Positions 8,085 to 15,997 are shown, numbered from the stretch's first letter. The stretch: DNA of 64,000 nt from Modestobacter sp. Leaf380 (GCF_001424485.1 NZ_LMQC01000012.1:767012-831011); one strand, 5' to 3'. Made by a program: numbers and translations. The notes: a model not told the origin generated them from the sequence alone.

Positions 8085-9968
8085 ATGCCCGTTGTCGCTG
8101 CCCTCTCGGCCGCCGTGACGCTGGCCGTGGTCGCCGTGGGCGCCCCCCTCCTCTGGCCCCGCCCGCTCACCGGCCTGCTGGCCCGCCGCGCGGCCCACGT
8201 CGTCCCCCGCGTCGTCCTCGTCGTCTGCTCCCTGTGCCTGGTGCTCCAGGTGGCTTCCTGGCCAGGGGCCGACGGCGCCTCGGTCGGTGCCCGAGCCACG
8301 GACACCACGACCGCGACGGACCTGCCCGTGGCCGAACCGCCGGGCGTGCCCGTGCCCGCCGGGCGACCGGGCTCCGCAGGTGACCCCTCGGGTCCCGGTG
8401 CCACAGCCCTCCCGGCGCCCGCCGCCGGGGCCCTCACGCAGGTCGACGACGTCCCCTCCGCGAACGACGCCGGCGCCCGGGATCCCGCAGCCCCGGCGGA
8501 CCCCGCCGGACCGGTGACAGGCGACCCCGCCGACCCCGCTGCCCCGACCGCGGCCGCCGAGGAGTCCCCCGGCGTCGCCGTCCCGGTGGTGCCCACCACC
8601 GACGAGCAGCCCGGCCCCAACGTCGTCACCCACGTGACCCAGCTGACGGAGACCTCGGCGCTGCTGGCCAACCCCGGGATGGGCTACCAGGGCTGGACCG
8701 CGACCAGCGGCGCACTCCCCCAGTCCACCGACTACCGGCGCGGGGAGCACCCCCAGCAGGGCGGCTTCGACTGGGAGTCGCTGAACCCGTCCCGCGGGGT
8801 CTACGACTGGCGCCCGGTCGACACGCTGCTGTCCCAGGCCACCGCCGCGGGCCGGCAGGCCTCCTTCCGCGTCTACACGATGAGCGGTGCGCCCTACGGG
8901 GTGAACCGCGTCCCGGCCTGGGTCGAGGCCGCCGGGGCGATCATCCGGCCGACCGCGGACCTGGAGCCGGACTACCGCTCCGGGGTGTACCAGGCCGAGT
9001 GGGGACGCTTCGTCGACGCCATGGCAGCGCGGTACGACGGCGACCCGCGGATCGCCTTCATCGACATCTCCGGGTACGGGCTGTTCAACGAGTGGCAGGC
9101 CAACCCATACACCGACCTGGCCGACGCCGTCGGGCAGAACGACAGCATCGACTCCTCGACCCGCCGGCACCTGGTGCAGGTGTTCACCGGTGGCAGCGGG
9201 ACCGCCCGGGTCCTGGCCCCCGACGGCCGCACCGAGACGACCCTGGCGTACTCCCACCGCGGGTTCCAGCGGACCCAGCTGCTGATGCCCTACGGCGGCA
9301 TGTGGTCCTCGACCCGGTACGTGCTGATCAACCACCCACAGGTGGGCTTCCGCAACGACGCGCTCTTCGGGCCCGACGCGACCCTGTCGCTCCTGTCCCG
9401 CATCGGCTACGGCATCACCGACCTCTGGAAGCGCGCCCCGGTGCTCTTCGAGGCGATCGGCCCGCCGCCGGCCGGGACGATGGCCGAGGCCGCCGCCACG
9501 ATGCGCGGCCTGGGCGCCTCCTACTTCCACGAGAACGCCGTCGTCTTCGACCGGGCCGCGCTGACCGAGCTGGTCCGTCCCCTGGGCTACCGGTACGTCT
9601 GCCGGACCGTCGAGGCGCCGGTGGTCGTCACGACCGCGACCCCGCTGACGGTCCGCACCGACTGGACCAACTCCGGGACGGCGCGCGCCTACCCACGCAC
9701 CGGCCAGGTCTTCGACGTCACGTACGCACTGGCCCGGGCGGACGGCACCGTCGTCCACACCTGGGCGCAGGGCGAGGCGGTGTCGGAGTGGCTGCCCGGC
9801 GAGCAGCACCAGCTGACCACCTCGACGGTGCTGCCCGACCTGCCCCGCGGGAGCTACCAGCTGATGGTCGGGGTCCGACAGGCCTCCGACGGCGACCGCA
9901 TCCAGCTGCCGTTGACCACCTCGCGCACCGACGGCTGGTACCCGGTCTCCTCGGTGTCGGTGGTCTGA
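8085..9968 (+). CDS. Secreted DUF4832-type glycoside-hydrolase-like protein
   Basis: The ATG at 8085 follows GAGGAAGGGG, a good ribosome site. The protein has an N-terminal signal/anchor helix, a second hydrophobic stretch (VVLVVCSLCLVLQVASW) and a long Pro/Ala/Asp-rich linker to about residue 190. The folded domain begins NPGMGYQGW (196 on), then ESLNPSRGVYDWRPVD, and has FNEWQ with Asn335-Glu336 in the place of a TIM-barrel acid/base pair. The C-terminal part (TDWTNSGTARAYPRTGQ) resembles the beta-sandwich of DUF4832 proteins. It probably acts outside the cell on a polysaccharide, plausibly the EPS made by the flanking genes; substrate and activity are inferred. Confidence 0.7.
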   Translation: MPVVAALSAAVTLAVVAVGAPLLWPRPLTGLLARRAAHVVPRVVLVVCSLCLVLQVASWPGADGASVGARATDTTTATDLPVAEPPGVPVPAGRPGSAGDPSGPGATALPAPAAGALTQVDDVPSANDAGARDPAAPADPAGPVTGDPADPAAPTAAAEESPGVAVPVVPTTDEQPGPNVVTHVTQLTETSALLANPGMGYQGWTATSGALPQSTDYRRGEHPQQGGFDWESLNPSRGVYDWRPVDTLLSQATAAGRQASFRVYTMSGAPYGVNRVPAWVEAAGAIIRPTADLEPDYRSGVYQAEWGRFVDAMAARYDGDPRIAFIDISGYGLFNEWQANPYTDLADAVGQNDSIDSSTRRHLVQVFTGGSGTARVLAPDGRTETTLAYSHRGFQRTQLLMPYGGMWSSTRYVLINHPQVGFRNDALFGPDATLSLLSRIGYGITDLWKRAPVLFEAIGPPPAGTMAEAAATMRGLGASYFHENAVVFDRAALTELVRPLGYRYVCRTVEAPVVVTTATPLTVRTDWTNSGTARAYPRTGQVFDVTYALARADGTVVHTWAQGEAVSEWLPGEQHQLTTSTVLPDLPRGSYQLMVGVRQASDGDRIQLPLTTSRTDGWYPVSSVSVV

Positions 9969-9971
9969 GGG

Positions 9972-11750
9972 TCAGGCGGCCGAGTACCCCTCGGCCTGCA
10001 GCGCGTACAGCTCGGCGTACCGGCCGTCGGCGGCCACCAGCTCCTCGTGGGTGCCGCTCTCGACGATCCGCCCCTCGTGCATGACGTAGATGAGGTCGGC
10101 GAGCCGGACGCTGGAGTAGCGGTGCGAGATCAGCACGGCCGCCCGGCCGTCCAGCACCGTGCGGACGTCGCGGAAGAGCTCGTGCTCGGCGCGGGGGTCC
10201 AGGGCCGCGCTGGGCTCGTCGAGCACCACCACGGAGGAGTCCCGGTACAGCGCCCGGGCCAGCGCCAGGCGCTGCCACTGGCCGCCGGAGAAGTCCGCGC
10301 CCTCCTCCAGCTCGACGCCCAGGACGGTGTCCATCCCCTTGTCCAGGCGGTCGACGGCCACGCCCACCCCGACCCGGTCGATCGTCTGGCGGACCCGGGC
10401 GTCGTCCCGGGGGACGGAGGTGTCGGAGATGGCCACGTTGTCGCTGACGCTCATCATGTAGCGCAGGAAGTCCTGGAACAGGACGCTGCAGCTGGCCCGC
10501 AGGTCGTCCTCGCCGAGGGGCCGGCCGTCCCAGTCCACCGAGCCCGCCCCCGGGGTGTAGAGCCCGGCCACGATCTTGGCCAGCGTGGTCTTGCCCGAGC
10601 CGTTCTCCCCGACCAGGGCGACCACCTGCCCGCGCGGCACGCTGAAGGTGACGTCCTGCAGCGCCGCCCGGTCCTGCCCCGGGTAGGTGAAGTCGACGCC
10701 GGAGACGGTGAGGGCACCGCGCAGCTCGTGGCGCCGTCCGGCGACCGGGTGCGGCGGGTGGTCGGCTTGGAACGCGGCGAGGTCGGCGAGGAAGGGCGCG
10801 GACTCGACGAGCCGGCCGAAGGACCGGAACGCGGTGCTCAGCTGCCCACCGAGCAAGCGGGCGGCGATCGCCGCCGCACCGGCGTCGGGCAGGCTGATCC
10901 GTCCGCTGGAGGCCAACCAGACGATGACGGCGAGGGCCGCGGCCAGGGCGACGGCGGAGAACACGAGCCCGGCCAGTGCCTGCCTGCGCCGTGCGGCGAC
11001 GTGTCTCTCGAGGAGGGCCAGGTACTCGGCGTCGTGACCGTCGTGTCGCCGGATGAGCTCGGGGGCGGCGTCGAAGGCGCGCAGCTCTGCGGCGGTGACC
11101 CGGTGGCTGAGCAGGGACTTCAGGTAGGCGCGCTTCTGGGTGAAGGCGGTGGCCCGCCGGGTGAAGCGGAACTCGGCCTTGGCCACCCGGCGGGAGACGA
11201 GCACCGCCGGGACGGCGCCCAGCAGCAGCACCGGGACCAGCAGGGGGGCCACCGCGACCAGCGAGGCGGTCATGGCCACCACCCCGATGAGGCTGCCCAG
11301 GACGCTGAACAGCGCCGACACCACCGACAGCGGCCGGCTGACCGCGTTGCCGCGGACGCGTTCGAGCCGGTTGAGGAAGGCGGTGGACTCGTAGGTCAGC
11401 AGGTCCACGGCCGCGCACGAGGTGAGCAGCTCGCGCCACACGTGCTGGGAGACGCGCTCGCCCAACAGCCGCTGCTGCAGGCCCTGCAGCACGCCGACCG
11501 ACGCCGAGACCGACGTCGTCACCGCGAGCAGCACGAGCGGCAGCACCAGACCCGACGCGCCGGCGCCGTCCTCGAGGATCGCGGAGAGCGCCAGGTGGCT
11601 GGCGAAGACCAGGCCGAGGCCGCTGAGCGCACCGACCACCTGGAGCGACCCGGCGGTGAGGGTGCCGCGCCGGTCCGCCCGCCACACCGTGCGGACCGCA
11701 CCGGCCAACGGGAGTCCTGCGACGGCTGTGACCGTTCGGGGGAGCCGCAC
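9972..11750 (-). CDS. ABC exporter, fused transmembrane and ATPase domains (probable lasso D protein)
   Basis: 592 residues. The N-terminal ~330 residues form a six-helix exporter domain. The ATPase domain has Walker A GENGSGKTT (Lys387), signature SGGQ, Walker B SVVVLDEPSAALD and the switch His in ISHRYSS, all intact. Proteins of this layout export peptides and lipids as homodimers. Its place beside the regulators and precursor of the lasso cluster makes it the likely D (export/immunity) protein; a lipid or EPS role cannot be excluded. The GTG at 11750 is chosen because translation from further upstream would run through the divergent regulator gene. Its stop lies 3 bases from the convergent stop at 9968. 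Confidence 0.82.
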   Translation of the reverse strand: MRLPRTVTAVAGLPLAGAVRTVWRADRRGTLTAGSLQVVGALSGLGLVFASHLALSAILEDGAGASGLVLPLVLLAVTTSVSASVGVLQGLQQRLLGERVSQHVWRELLTSCAAVDLLTYESTAFLNRLERVRGNAVSRPLSVVSALFSVLGSLIGVVAMTASLVAVAPLLVPVLLLGAVPAVLVSRRVAKAEFRFTRRATAFTQKRAYLKSLLSHRVTAAELRAFDAAPELIRRHDGHDAEYLALLERHVAARRRQALAGLVFSAVALAAALAVIVWLASSGRISLPDAGAAAIAARLLGGQLSTAFRSFGRLVESAPFLADLAAFQADHPPHPVAGRRHELRGALTVSGVDFTYPGQDRAALQDVTFSVPRGQVVALVGENGSGKTTLAKIVAGLYTPGAGSVDWDGRPLGEDDLRASCSVLFQDFLRYMMSVSDNVAISDTSVPRDDARVRQTIDRVGVGVAVDRLDKGMDTVLGVELEEGADFSGGQWQRLALARALYRDSSVVVLDEPSAALDPRAEHELFRDVRTVLDGRAAVLISHRYSSVRLADLIYVMHEGRIVESGTHEELVAADGRYAELYALQAEGYSAA

Positions 11751-11776
11751 GACGGCCGATCCTAGGCGGCTTCGTC

Positions 11777-11782
11777 TAGCCT
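11777..11782 (+). promoter_or_regulatory. -10 element TAGCCT of a probable leaderless transcript
   Basis: TAGCCT fits the actinobacterial TANNNT -10 and ends seven bases before the ATG at 11790, so transcription would start at or next to the start codon. No ribosome-binding site precedes this ATG, which supports a leaderless mRNA. The same hexamer stands six bases before the GTG at 40471. Confidence 0.5.
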
Positions 11783-11789
11783 TCGGCGC

Positions 11790-12347
11790 ATGTCGGACGG
11801 CGACCCGTCGGGGGCGGACGCCCCGCTGGTGGTCGCTGTCGTGGACCCGCGACCCTTGGTGAGGGATCGACTGCATTCCGTCATCGACGGTCTGGACGGG
11901 GTGCACGTGCAGGCGGTCTACGCGGCCTGGTCGGACGTGCCCGCGCCAGTGGACGAGGACGTGGTGTGGGTGGGGCCCACCCACAACCGACTGGTCTCCG
12001 CGCGGCAGGTCAGCCTCGAGGACGTCGGCGTCGACGACCCGGGCGGCGTCCTCGCCCAGCTGCACTCCCCCGGCGTCGCCACCGCGCCGGACCCCGCGGA
12101 CGCCGACGACGTGGACCTCACCCACCGGCCGCTCTCCCCGCGGGAGGCCGTCGTGCTGGAGGGGATCGCCCGGGGCCGCAGCGCCACCGAGATCGCGGAG
12201 GACCTGGGGATCAGCACGAAGGCCGTGGAGAACGCCCGGCGCCGGGCGATGGAGAAGCTCGACGTCACCACCCAGGTCGAGGCGGTGTCCCGGGCGCACG
12301 CGCTGCGGGCGGCCGGGGTGGACCTCACCGGCGGGCGACTGCGGTGA
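11790..12347 (+). CDS. LuxR-type regulator with degenerate receiver-like N-terminus
   Basis: The C-terminal residues 115-175 are a LuxR/FixJ helix-turn-helix (LSPREAVVLEGIARGRSATE onward, with STKAVENARRRAMEKL as recognition helix). The N-terminus starts like a receiver (VVAVVDPRPLVRDRL) but then loses the fold markers: the phosphorylation-site region reads DEDVVWVGPTHN with no Asp in the canonical place. It therefore probably does not respond to a histidine kinase. It overlaps the next LuxR gene by four bases (GTGA), and the pair stands between the ABC exporter and the lasso precursor, so it is likely to control the lasso cluster. Confidence 0.75.
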   Translation: MSDGDPSGADAPLVVAVVDPRPLVRDRLHSVIDGLDGVHVQAVYAAWSDVPAPVDEDVVWVGPTHNRLVSARQVSLEDVGVDDPGGVLAQLHSPGVATAPDPADADDVDLTHRPLSPREAVVLEGIARGRSATEIAEDLGISTKAVENARRRAMEKLDVTTQVEAVSRAHALRAAGVDLTGGRLR

Positions 12348-12982
12348 GCGGGGCACCGCTGTCGGTCGTCGTCGCGGGCGGGTCCCGGCTCGTCAGGTCG
12401 GTCCTCCGGTCCAGCCTGCTGGAGTCCGCCGCCGGGCTGGCCGCCGTCGAGGTGGCCGAGGACCCCGAGGAGGTCGTGGCCCGGTGCGCGGCGGGTGCGC
12501 AGGTCGTGGTGGCCGGCACGACGATCGCCGGGGTGCCACTGGCCGAGGTGATGCCCCTGGCCCTGGCGTCGTCCGCGCGCGTCCTCGTGGTCTGCAACCG
12601 TGCCTCGGCCGGACTGGTCCCCGAGCTGCTGCTGCGCGGCGCGTCGGGCTACCTGGTGCTCGAGGAGTGCCGGGCGCAGGAGCTGTGGACGGCGGTGCAG
12701 GACGCGGCCGCGGGCGGGGCGACCCTGCACCCCGGCATCGCCACGCTGATCCTGGAGCAGTGGCGGGAGGCGCGGGCGGAGAGCCGGCCGGAGCTGACCG
12801 CGAAGGAGACCGAGGTGCTGCAGGCCATGCTCAGCGGCGACCCGGTGAAGTCGATCGCCCGCGAGCTGGGGTTGTCGGCGCGGACCGTGGACGCCCACCG
12901 GTCGCGGATCTACGTGAAGCTGGGCGTGAAGAGCCACGCCCAGGCGGTCCAGCGAGCGCTGGACCTGGGGCTGCTCGCGTGA
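12344..12982 (+). CDS. LuxR-type regulator, receiver lacking the phospho-acceptor Asp
   Basis: 212 residues. Residues 1-125 keep the length and beta/alpha rhythm of a response-regulator receiver, but the acidic pair (GGSRLVRSVL where DD is normal) is missing and the phospho-site reads QVVVAGTTIAG, with Gly58 where Asp is expected. Residues 151-207 form an intact LuxR HTH (LTAKETEVLQAMLSGDPVKS, SARTVDAHRSRIYVKLGV). The GTG start overlaps the upstream stop. It probably forms a dimer or heterodimer with the preceding regulator and acts independently of phosphorylation. It ends at a strong hairpin shared with the lasso precursor gene. Confidence 0.78.
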   Translation: MSGAPLSVVVAGGSRLVRSVLRSSLLESAAGLAAVEVAEDPEEVVARCAAGAQVVVAGTTIAGVPLAEVMPLALASSARVLVVCNRASAGLVPELLLRGASGYLVLEECRAQELWTAVQDAAAGGATLHPGIATLILEQWREARAESRPELTAKETEVLQAMLSGDPVKSIARELGLSARTVDAHRSRIYVKLGVKSHAQAVQRALDLGLLA

Positions 12983-12995
12983 GCAGCGGTGCGCC

Positions 12996-13017
12996 GGCGG
13001 GTGCTCACGCACCCGCC
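12996..13017. terminator. Bidirectional hairpin terminator between regulator and lasso precursor
   Basis: A perfect 9-base-pair stem, GGCGGGTGC / GCACCCGCC, with a TCAC loop, lies between two convergent stops (12982 and 13027). The symmetric GC-rich stem without a U tract is usual for actinobacterial terminators and could serve both strands. Confidence 0.65.
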
Positions 13018-13026
13018 AGCAGCCCG

Positions 13027-13197
13027 TCAGTTGGAGACGTTGCCGTTCTCGTCCGACTCGCCGATGGCGATGTTGCCGACACCCGGGATGACCAGGATGA
13101 CGCCGTCGGCAGCGCCGAAGGACTTGAACTGCAGGGTCATGTCGTGCAGCGAGCCGATCGTGGTGATGGCGGGCGCAGCGTAGGTGTTCTCGAGCAA
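13027..13197 (-). CDS. Lasso peptide precursor (A)
   Basis: A 56-residue peptide. The leader (1-22) has the conserved YxxPxLxxxGxxxxxT pattern: Tyr6, Pro9, Ile11 in place of Leu, Gly15, and Thr21 at the penultimate leader position. Cleavage after Leu22 gives a core starting QFKSFGAAD, whose ninth residue is Asp31, the right distance for a 9-residue macrolactam ring. The core is long (34 residues): a hydrophobic middle (GVILVIPGVGNIAIG) then an acidic/Asn-rich tail ending NVSN. An N-terminal Gln on the core is unusual. The start is TTG at 13197, six bases after GGGAG. The B1, B2 and cyclase genes lie nearby on the same strand and the kinase gene is divergent. Confidence 0.85.
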   Translation of the reverse strand: MLENTYAAPAITTIGSLHDMTLQFKSFGAADGVILVIPGVGNIAIGESDENGNVSN

Positions 13198-13306
13198 GGT
13201 GTTCTCCCGTTCGTCAGGTGTAGGGAGACCGTATGGTCCCGACCGGCCGGGAGGCACCGAGCAGCATCACCTAGGTGACTCGGGACGCACGGGGAGTGAG
13301 TGACAC
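13198..13306. promoter_or_regulatory. Divergent control region of the lasso precursor and kinase genes
   Basis: This region contains a perfect 12-base palindrome, TCACCTAGGTGA (13267-13278), 28 bases before the kinase ATG, and a second dyad GACC-GTAT-GGTC (13227-13238). The second dyad carries -10-like hexamers on both strands: TATGGT at 13232-13237 on the plus strand and TACGGT on the minus strand (13228-13233). Either dyad could bind the LuxR-type regulators encoded next door. The operator role is inferred. Confidence 0.5.
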
Positions 13307-14134
13307 ATGAGGCTGGGCTGCTACGGATTCGCGCTGCCGGACCTGACGGAGGCCGCGCACCTGCTCCGGTCGGTGGCGCCGGAGGCGCCCGCCCTGCGGG
13401 TGACGCAGAGCCGGCCGTCGGCGGGCCAGTCGCTGGACGCCGAGCCGGACGACCCCGGGTCGATCCCCTTCAGCGGCGGCGGAGGGCACGTGCGGCTGGA
13501 CCGCGGCGGGATGGCCGCGCACTACGTCACCGACCGCGAGATCCCCCACGAGCACCTGGTGCACCCGTACCTGGCCCGTGTGATGGCGTCCGCGGCGGCA
13601 TGGCTGGACCGCGACGCCCTGCACGCGGGGGCCATCGACCTCGACGGCCGGGCCTGGGGGGTCCTCGGCACCCGGGACTCCGGCAAGAGCTCGCTGCTCA
13701 CCCAGGCCCACGTGCTCGGCCTGCCGGTGCTCACCGACGACGTCGTGGTGATCGCCGACGGCGAGGTGCTGCCCGGCCCGGCGTCGATCGACCTGCGCGA
13801 GGGGGCGGCCGAGCACTTCGGCATCGGGGAGGCACTGGGCAGGGTCGGCCGACGCGATCGTTGGCGGGTGACCCTGCCCCCGGCCTCCGCCGCCCCGCTG
13901 GCCGGCTGGGTGTTGCCACTGTGGGACGACGACGTGTCGGTGACGCCGGTGCCGCTGACCTCACGGCTGCCGGTGCTGATGGTCAACCGGGCGCTCCCGG
14001 GCCCTCCCCCGGACCCGGCGCAGTTCTTCGACCTGGCCGCGCTCCCGATCGTGGTGTGGCGACGGCCCCGCGACTGGACCCGGATGGCCGAGGCGACCGA
14101 CGTCCTGCTGGAGCACCTGCGCCGGGTCAGCTGA
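13307..14134 (+). CDS. HPr-kinase-like protein, probable lasso precursor kinase (K)
   Basis: 275 residues. The C-terminal domain matches HPr kinase/phosphorylase folds: HAGA (106-109), P-loop GTRDSGKSS (121-129) and LTDD (142-145), followed by a beta-rich end. The HPr-specific tail is missing, as in the homologous kinases of paeninodin-type lasso clusters, which phosphorylate the C-terminal Ser of the precursor (known for that family). Here the precursor ends Ser-Asn, so the target would be penultimate Ser55 or Ser48, which is a mismatch to test. ATG start, divergent from the precursor gene; the 3' end overlaps the convergent cyclase gene by 8 bases. Confidence 0.78.
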   Translation: MRLGCYGFALPDLTEAAHLLRSVAPEAPALRVTQSRPSAGQSLDAEPDDPGSIPFSGGGGHVRLDRGGMAAHYVTDREIPHEHLVHPYLARVMASAAAWLDRDALHAGAIDLDGRAWGVLGTRDSGKSSLLTQAHVLGLPVLTDDVVVIADGEVLPGPASIDLREGAAEHFGIGEALGRVGRRDRWRVTLPPASAAPLAGWVLPLWDDDVSVTPVPLTSRLPVLMVNRALPGPPPDPAQFFDLAALPIVVWRRPRDWTRMAEATDVLLEHLRRVS

Positions 14135-15296
14135 CGTGCGCGGCCCACACCGACTGCAGCAGCGGCCAGGTGCGGGCGTCGGGGTCCTCCCCCGCCCAGG
14201 TGGCGGCCAGGCGCTCGACGTCGACGAGCTCGTGGTCGACCCCTGAGCCGTCCCACCGGGCCACGAACGCCCGGGTCTCAGGCCCCCAGAACGCACCGTT
14301 GAAGGTGGCCTTGCCGACCCGGACGAGCGTCTCCCGCGGGAGGACGTCGGCGAACAGGCGGATGGTCTCCCGCGAGCGGTGCAGGGGTCCGGCGCGCCCC
14401 CGCTCCCGGGCCACGGCCTGCAGGAAGCGGGGGTCGTTGAAGGGGTGCGCGACGGCCGCGCCGTGCCCGGCGGCCAGCAGCCCCAGGCTCTGCCGGGTGA
14501 CCTGGACGTAGCGGGAGGACCACCAGTGCCGCAGGACCGCCTGGTCGTGCCGCACCGGCTCGAGGTCGCGCAGCCGCTTCCACTCCTCCTGCACCTGCGC
14601 ATCGACCTCGGGGCGCAGCCAGGGGCTGGGGGCACTGGGCTCGGGACGACGGTCCAGGACCCGCCGGCGGACGGCGTGCGGCGCCCGGCTGGCGAGCAGC
14701 TCGACGAGGTCGGAGGGTGCCGGGCGGGCGCGGCGGGTGAGCACCCGGTTGAGCCGGTCCCACGCCCAACCCGGCGACATGATCTCGTCACCGCCGAAAC
14801 CCGTGAGCAGCGTCCCGCCGCGCGCAAAGGGGGCGATCGGGGCGTGGAAGGCGGTGTTGGCCGGCCAGAGGACGCCGTGCCGCTCGATCTCCCGGGTCGC
14901 CACGGGGCCCAGCAGGTCCAGCTCGGTGTCGACCTCCACGCGGTGCCACTCGACGCCCCCGACCTCGGCGACGACCTTCTCCTGCCAGGCGGTCTCCTCG
15001 GCTGCGGGGACGCCGGTGAAGCGCAGGCTCACCGCGACGGGAGGGGCCAGCCCCTCCCGGCGGGCGATGCGCGCCGCGACCGCCAGCACAGCGGAGGAGT
15101 CCCGGCCGCCGGAGAAGGAGACGACGCACGGCCCGTGTCGCAGGGCCTCGCGGACGACCTGCTCGAAGGCGACCCGGGCGGTCGGGGTGCCGGGGAGCGC
15201 CGGTGGGAGCGAGGCGGCGGGGTCCAGGCCCAGCACGAAGCCCGCCGCCAGCTCCAGCGGCGACATCTGCCAGGCACCGCGAGCGGCTGCGGTCAC
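14127..15296 (-). CDS. Lasso macrolactam synthetase (C), short asparagine-synthetase-like
   Basis: 389 residues. The PP-loop SGGRDS (62-67) and GFGGDEIMSPG downstream are the ATP-pyrophosphatase motifs of asparagine synthetase B. In lasso clusters the C protein adenylates the ring-acceptor Asp/Glu and closes the macrolactam with the new N-terminus. Most C proteins are near 600 residues with an N-terminal glutaminase-like domain; here only about 60 residues precede the PP-loop, so that domain is absent. The GTG start overlaps the B2 stop (GTGA), so it is the last gene of the operon. Role assigned from context plus motif. Confidence 0.85.
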   Translation of the reverse strand: MTAAARGAWQMSPLELAAGFVLGLDPAASLPPALPGTPTARVAFEQVVREALRHGPCVVSFSGGRDSSAVLAVAARIARREGLAPPVAVSLRFTGVPAAEETAWQEKVVAEVGGVEWHRVEVDTELDLLGPVATREIERHGVLWPANTAFHAPIAPFARGGTLLTGFGGDEIMSPGWAWDRLNRVLTRRARPAPSDLVELLASRAPHAVRRRVLDRRPEPSAPSPWLRPEVDAQVQEEWKRLRDLEPVRHDQAVLRHWWSSRYVQVTRQSLGLLAAGHGAAVAHPFNDPRFLQAVARERGRAGPLHRSRETIRLFADVLPRETLVRVGKATFNGAFWGPETRAFVARWDGSGVDHELVDVERLAATWAGEDPDARTWPLLQSVWAAHVS

Positions 15297-15718
15297 CGCG
15301 GGGGCAACCGGTGCAGCTCGGTGTACGTCTGGGCCACGGCGTCGCCGGCCTCGATGTCCAGCCAGGCGTGGGCCTTGACCTCACCGCCGGTCTTCGCAAC
15401 GCCGATGACCACCTCGCAGGGCACGTCGTGGGCCGCCAGCCAGGTCTGCAGCACGAGGCTGCGCTCCAGGCAGGTCGGCTCGGTCCGGCGCAGCACGAAC
15501 TCCACGCCGCGGCGCGCCCCGGCGGTGAGTGCCGGGGCCGGGGGCGGGACGGTCGCCTGCACCCCGTCCCGGGCCAGTGCGGCGCGCGCCGACCGCAGGC
15601 TGCGGTGCGCCCACCAGGCGCCACGGGCGCTGGCCAGACTCCACCGCCCGACCAACGGAGCCCGGCGGTAGGCGCGCCACTGGTCGGGCCCGTGCAGCCG
15701 GGAGGGGTAGCCGGTCAC
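15293..15718 (-). CDS. Lasso leader peptidase (B2), transglutaminase-like fold
   Basis: 141 residues. The Cys-His-Asp triad of the transglutaminase-like B2/McjB C-terminal family is visible: Cys83 in PTCLERSLVLQ, His117 in KAHAWLD and Asp121. It cleaves the leader after the penultimate-Thr motif of the precursor. As in other actinobacteria, the leader-binding half is a separate protein (B1), encoded immediately upstream with a GTGA overlap; it also overlaps the cyclase gene. Confidence 0.88.
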   Translation of the reverse strand: MTGYPSRLHGPDQWRAYRRAPLVGRWSLASARGAWWAHRSLRSARAALARDGVQATVPPPAPALTAGARRGVEFVLRRTEPTCLERSLVLQTWLAAHDVPCEVVIGVAKTGGEVKAHAWLDIEAGDAVAQTYTELHRLPPR

Positions 15719-15996
15719 CCCTCGAGCAGCCCCCGGGTGCGCGCGTCCGCCAGGAAGGCGGCGACGTCGGTCGCCGCGCGCTCACGGTCGATCCCGAACT
15801 CCTGCTGCAGTGCATCGACCAGCGCCGGCTCGGTCGTGCCGTCGGCGATCCGGGTCCACAGGACCCGCCCGGCGGCGTTGACCCCGAGGTAGTCCGAGGT
15901 GGCCAGGTCCAACGCGATGACCTCGCCGTCGGCCTCGCGCCAGGAGACCGCGCCGGGGCGCAGCCTGATCTCCGTGTCCGATCCAGGAGTGGTCAC
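15715..15996 (-). CDS. Lasso leader-binding protein (B1), PqqD-like RRE
   Basis: 93 residues with the PqqD/RRE pattern DLATSDYLGVNAAGRVLWTR (30-49) followed by a helical end. RRE proteins bind the precursor leader, chiefly its Tyr-Pro motif, and present it to B2. GTG at 15996 is chosen one base after the methyltransferase stop, behind a G-rich site (GGGGACGGGCGG); an open frame extends upstream but would lie inside the methyltransferase gene. It overlaps B2 by four bases. Confidence 0.85.
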   Translation of the reverse strand: MTTPGSDTEIRLRPGAVSWREADGEVIALDLATSDYLGVNAAGRVLWTRIADGTTEPALVDALQQEFGIDRERAATDVAAFLADARTRGLLEG

Positions 15997-15997
15997 G

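Noticed and set aside
11751-12357. Extension of the ABC exporter across the regulator gene
   Set aside because: It is out of character (Arg/His/Pro-rich) and antisense to the LuxR gene; GTG 11750 gives a normal exporter length.
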